Shown: piece by piece, positions 5,615 through 7,982 of the stretch
How positions within the stretch are numbered: position 1 is the first letter of the stretch
How the letters are laid out: every line of letters begins with the position of its first letter
Source: DAIOHQ01 sp036744635
GTDB lineage: Bacteria; Planctomycetota; Phycisphaerae; Tepidisphaerales; Tepidisphaeraceae
DNA length: 7,982 nt
Direction of reading: 5' to 3'
NCBI GenBank assembly: GCA_036744635.1
Contig: DAIOHQ010000227.1
Span: 1-7,982, forward strand
The notes under the pieces: generated by a model
What the model was told of the DNA's origin: nothing
Databases searched by the model: none
Seen by the model: only the letters and a program-made list of their open reading frames with translations
Made by a program: the position numbers and the translations under genes

Positions 5615-5631
5615 GTCCGCCGCGAGCGGAC
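5615..5631. other. GTCCGC/GCGGAC hairpin after the 728-aa gene
   Basis: A perfect 6-bp stem (5615-5620 and 5626-5631) with a 5-base loop lies 21 bp past the stop of the 728-aa gene, just upstream of the Uma2 -10 box. It has the same stem as 144-159. No T-tract follows on the minus strand, so termination here is only a possibility. Confidence 0.4.
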
Positions 5632-5651
5632 GAAGCATTCAGCGGCAAGGA

Positions 5652-7838
5652 TCAGAGCTTGCCATTTTTTGGCTCGGCATCTTTCTTGATGAAGCGCTCG
5701 ACGTTGCGCTGGGGGACGAACTCGACGTGGCCGTCGCCGAAGAGCATGTTGATGCCGTCATGGCCATGGTTGTCGGGCTTTTCGTAGCACAGGACTTCGT
5801 CAGCGCCGGCCGAGTTGTTTTTGCCAGTGCCGAGATAGATGTAGGAAGAGTGCTCGTTCACCCACTTCTTCTGGTCCTCGGGCTTCAGTTTTCCGAAATC
5901 GGCGGGTACCGAATTGTTGGAAGAGGGACAGACGAATACTTGCGGCCCCATGTCTTCATTAATGATCAGGGTCCCCAGATCCGCTGGGTACTTGCCCTTG
6001 TTCTCATTGGCGTACAGCATCATTCCCTGGCCGATTTGGCGGAGATTGGAGGCGCATTTCACGCGGTTGGCGGTTTCGCGGGCGCGGTTCAGCGAGGGCA
6101 GCAGAATGCTCACCAGCAGCGGGGCTTCAAATTTCACGACGTTGGAAATCGGATCGCCGGCGACGAGGTCGGCGCCAGGGAACGGCGTAATAGTTTTGAA
6201 GTGGAAGCCGGCATCATCGCTCCAGGCCACGGCGCCGGAGGGAGCCAACTCCGCCTTGAGCTTGTTCAGCGGCGGCAGGATCATCGGCGGGGAGGGGATG
6301 CCGAAAAGATCGCCCATGCCGGCATAGTGCGTGAGCAAGAGCCAGGTGGTATAGCTGTTGTCGACGGTCCTGGGCAGATCGGCGAACTGAATCGAAGAGG
6401 CCTTCTGGTCGCCCAGGCGCTTGCGGACGGCCTGAAACGCCGGGTTGGCGGCGAGTCCTTCGCCCTTGGCGGCCAGATGGTCGGCCGCGGCCGCGACGAC
6501 TTGCGGATACAGGGCGACGATCAGCTTTCCATCCTTGATCGCCCATGCCGGCGCGACGGCCGGCAGCGCCCAATAGCGGATGGTGAGATCGCCCACCTTG
6601 GTCTCGCGCACGTTGATTGACATGTGCTGGCGGCCAAGCTGCTGGTTGATCTGCCGGGTGGCGAATTCTTCAATCTGCACCATCGCCTTCTGCAGCTTGG
6701 CCGCATCCTTCGGCTGATTGATCAAGACGGCGCCCAGAAGATTTTCGCCGCCGACGTTGGCGTCGGTGTAGCAGGCCCATTCATCGCCGAACGCCTCGAG
6801 CAGGTCCTTCTGCACGTCGACGCCGACGTTCTGGTGCAATTGTTCCAGGAACTGATCGATCTGGCCCTGGGCTTTGGGATCGAAGTTGCCGGCGGTCTGG
6901 CGGATGGCGGGCAGGAGCTTGCTGGCGTCGAAGCAGCCAACCGAAGCGGTGCTGGCGGTTTTGGGAACCATGGCCAGCGCCTGCTCTGACAGCGGCTGCG
7001 CCTCCAGCATCGCCAGCAGGCCTTTGCGCGGCGCGGGAGCGGAAATAAACGCCTCGCTGCCCCAGTCCTTGCCATCGAAGCCGCTGGTGACGCCGATGCG
7101 TTTGATGCCGCTCAAGCTCAGGGCATCGCGCAGCTTCGGCCAATTTTCTTTGGCGCTTGCGTCGGGGCCGGCGTTGACGGCCTGATCGGCGAGGCTGAGC
7201 AGCGATTCAGCATCGACATAGGCGGCGAAGGCGGGTTCCTTCTGAAGTTTGCCCATGGCTTCGGTGAATCCATCCGCCGCCATGAGAGGCTTGGGGCGGG
7301 CATTGGCACGACCCGCGGGATTGAGCAAGGCATCCAGTGCCGGATTCTTGCCGATGCTGACGACCACAAGGCCGCCATTCTCGCTGACCTGCAGCGGCGC
7401 CGGCATCTGTTGCACAAGGTTGGTCAGCTCATTCTTCAGCGCTGCGGCATCCTTGCCGGCGTCGCACAGCAATGCCGCCCGCGGCATCGGCATCTGTGGA
7501 TTGGAGAAGTCAACGCCGCCAAAATAGAAGGCGCTGGGATGGCGCCACATGGGCCCGCCAATCGCCGAGAGCAGCCGCAGCTTTTGCCCGGCCTGCGGAT
7601 CGTTCTGGCCGAGCTTGGCCAGTGCCGCAGGCAGGAAGGTGTCAAAGAATTCCCCGAGATTGGAGGAATCGAGCACCGCTTTGAGATGCGAGCCGGCCAA
7701 GCCGGGGCCCATCGATTCGCTGCCGGTCCAGCCGACGTAGACGATCGCATCGGCGGGAACCTTGTCCGCCAAGGGTTGGGCCAAGGCGACGATCGGCGCT
7801 ATCACGACCGCCAGCAACGCAATCAGAATGTTCCGCAT
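5652..7838 (-). CDS. exported 728-aa protein with pseudopilin-like C-terminus
   Basis: A signal peptide (MRNILIALLAVVIAPIVALA, 1-20) is followed by LADKVPADAIVYVGW (23-37), an opening I associate with large exported planctomycete proteins. Residues about 25-560 form a long alpha/beta region with no recognised catalytic motif; it resembles DUF3352-type proteins only in outline. From about 575 the sequence changes to a pseudopilin: 'LVSILLPSLNRARETANRVK' (575-594), CASNLRQIGQGMMLYANENK (595-614), a CPS motif near 637 and an 'HDGINMLFGDGHVEFV' tail (693-708). This is the H-X9-DG 'processing-associated' ending with one residue fewer. The GFTLVE prepilin cleavage site normally in front of the helix is missing, so the domain is unlikely to be processed or assembled as a pilin. 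The ATG at 7838 has a strong GGGAGG six bases upstream. Role unknown; surface or periplasmic placement is likely. Confidence 0.85.
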   Translation of the reverse strand: MRNILIALLAVVIAPIVALAQPLADKVPADAIVYVGWTGSESMGPGLAGSHLKAVLDSSNLGEFFDTFLPAALAKLGQNDPQAGQKLRLLSAIGGPMWRHPSAFYFGGVDFSNPQMPMPRAALLCDAGKDAAALKNELTNLVQQMPAPLQVSENGGLVVVSIGKNPALDALLNPAGRANARPKPLMAADGFTEAMGKLQKEPAFAAYVDAESLLSLADQAVNAGPDASAKENWPKLRDALSLSGIKRIGVTSGFDGKDWGSEAFISAPAPRKGLLAMLEAQPLSEQALAMVPKTASTASVGCFDASKLLPAIRQTAGNFDPKAQGQIDQFLEQLHQNVGVDVQKDLLEAFGDEWACYTDANVGGENLLGAVLINQPKDAAKLQKAMVQIEEFATRQINQQLGRQHMSINVRETKVGDLTIRYWALPAVAPAWAIKDGKLIVALYPQVVAAAADHLAAKGEGLAANPAFQAVRKRLGDQKASSIQFADLPRTVDNSYTTWLLLTHYAGMGDLFGIPSPPMILPPLNKLKAELAPSGAVAWSDDAGFHFKTITPFPGADLVAGDPISNVVKFEAPLLVSILLPSLNRARETANRVKCASNLRQIGQGMMLYANENKGKYPADLGTLIINEDMGPQVFVCPSSNNSVPADFGKLKPEDQKKWVNEHSSYIYLGTGKNNSAGADEVLCYEKPDNHGHDGINMLFGDGHVEFVPQRNVERFIKKDAEPKNGKL

Positions 7839-7842
7839 GAAA

Positions 7843-7850
7843 GACCTCCC
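7843..7850 (-). promoter_or_regulatory. ribosome binding site of the 728-aa gene
   Basis: TGGGAGGT on the minus strand, with GGGAGG six bases before the ATG at 7838. It is the strongest Shine-Dalgarno in the window and fixes the start of the exported protein. Confidence 0.8.
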
Positions 7851-7867
7851 AAGGGTAAGATGGCAAC

Positions 7868-7896
7868 GTTATCGCGCCCCGCGCAAGATTTCGCAA
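7868..7896 (-). promoter_or_regulatory. possible promoter of the 728-aa gene
   Basis: On the minus strand TTGCGA (7896-7891) and GATAAC (7873-7868) are spaced by 17 bp, each with 4 of 6 consensus matches. Initiation near 7861 would give a leader of about 23 nt carrying the GGGAGG ribosome site. Weaker than the trpA promoter, but the spacing is right. Confidence 0.4.
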
Positions 7897-7933
7897 GGGC
7901 GCTCCTGGTGGGTGACGGATTCCGGGTGGGAGG

Positions 7934-7982
7934 AGATATGGCTGGATTCGGGCAGGCGAGTACACCTGCCGCTCATCCAGCC
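7934..7982 (-). repeat. 49-bp structured repeat, copy B (runs to window end)
   Basis: Second copy of the repeat at 4859-4907. On the minus strand the outer stem GGCTGGAT/ATCCAGCC and inner stem GGCAGG/CCTGCC are both perfectly paired. It lies 37 bp upstream of the predicted -35 box of the 728-aa gene. The window ends at its edge, so its true extent is unknown. Confidence 0.7.

Noticed and set aside
5613..6620. 335-aa plus-strand ORF opposite the 728-aa gene
   Set aside because: It is antisense to a well-supported exported protein with a strong ribosome site. Its sequence is low in recognisable structure, and GC-rich codons give long open antisense frames.
7934..7982. tRNA-like reading of the 49-bp repeat (8-bp end stem, CGAATCC)
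   Set aside because: It is too short for a tRNA, with no D-arm or anticodon arm; the resemblance to a T-arm is superficial.
1..7982. CRISPR array, rRNA, tRNA, transposase or integrase
   Set aside because: No regularly spaced repeat series, RNA gene core or transposase/integrase motif is visible on either strand.

Overview
The window looks like chromosomal DNA from a GC-rich planctomycete, most likely a member of the Phycisphaerae. The main evidence is the large protein at 5652-7838. Its C-terminus carries the pseudopilin helix and the 'processing-associated' H-Xn-DG tail that are expanded in that phylum. Its mature N-terminus (LADKVPADAIVYVGW) also reads like Phycisphaerae exported proteins. 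The TrpA variant motif and the ECF sigma/anti-sigma cassette fit the same assignment. This is inference from recognised families, not a database match.

All eight supported genes lie on the minus strand, so transcription runs from high to low coordinates. From the right: a 728-aa exported protein with a pseudopilin-like C-terminus (7838-5652); a Uma2-family PD-(D/E)XK protein, probably leaderless (5598-4957); tryptophan synthase alpha chain trpA with its own sigma70-like promoter and no trpB beside it (4775-3960); an ECF sigma factor (3682-3059); a single-pass anti-sigma factor 13 bp behind it (3045-2452); an exported protein built from STN/secretin-N-like repeats (2320-1175); a 70-aa CCGNxCxxCPY protein (963-751); and a YkgJ-type CxxCxxCC metal-binding protein 9 bp behind that (741-220).

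The sigma, anti-sigma and STN genes form a plausible envelope-signalling unit. It resembles FecI-FecR-FecA, but here the STN-type part is a free exported protein with no TonB-dependent barrel. The two cysteine-rich genes form a second small operon-like pair.

The intergenic DNA holds most of the non-coding structure. A palindromic, MITE-like repeat occurs twice in the same orientation (about 6-138 and 3811-3939). Over 103 bp, 97 positions are identical, and the two copies bracket the five-gene block from sigma to ykgJ. A different repeat of about 49 bp, which can fold into a two-stem hairpin, occurs upstream of trpA (4859-4907) and upstream of the 728-aa gene (7934-7982, cut by the window end). 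Most of its substitutions preserve pairing. In both places it sits 34-37 bp upstream of the predicted -35 box. No rRNA, tRNA, CRISPR array, transposase or integrase was found. No gene-free stretch exceeds 300 bp.
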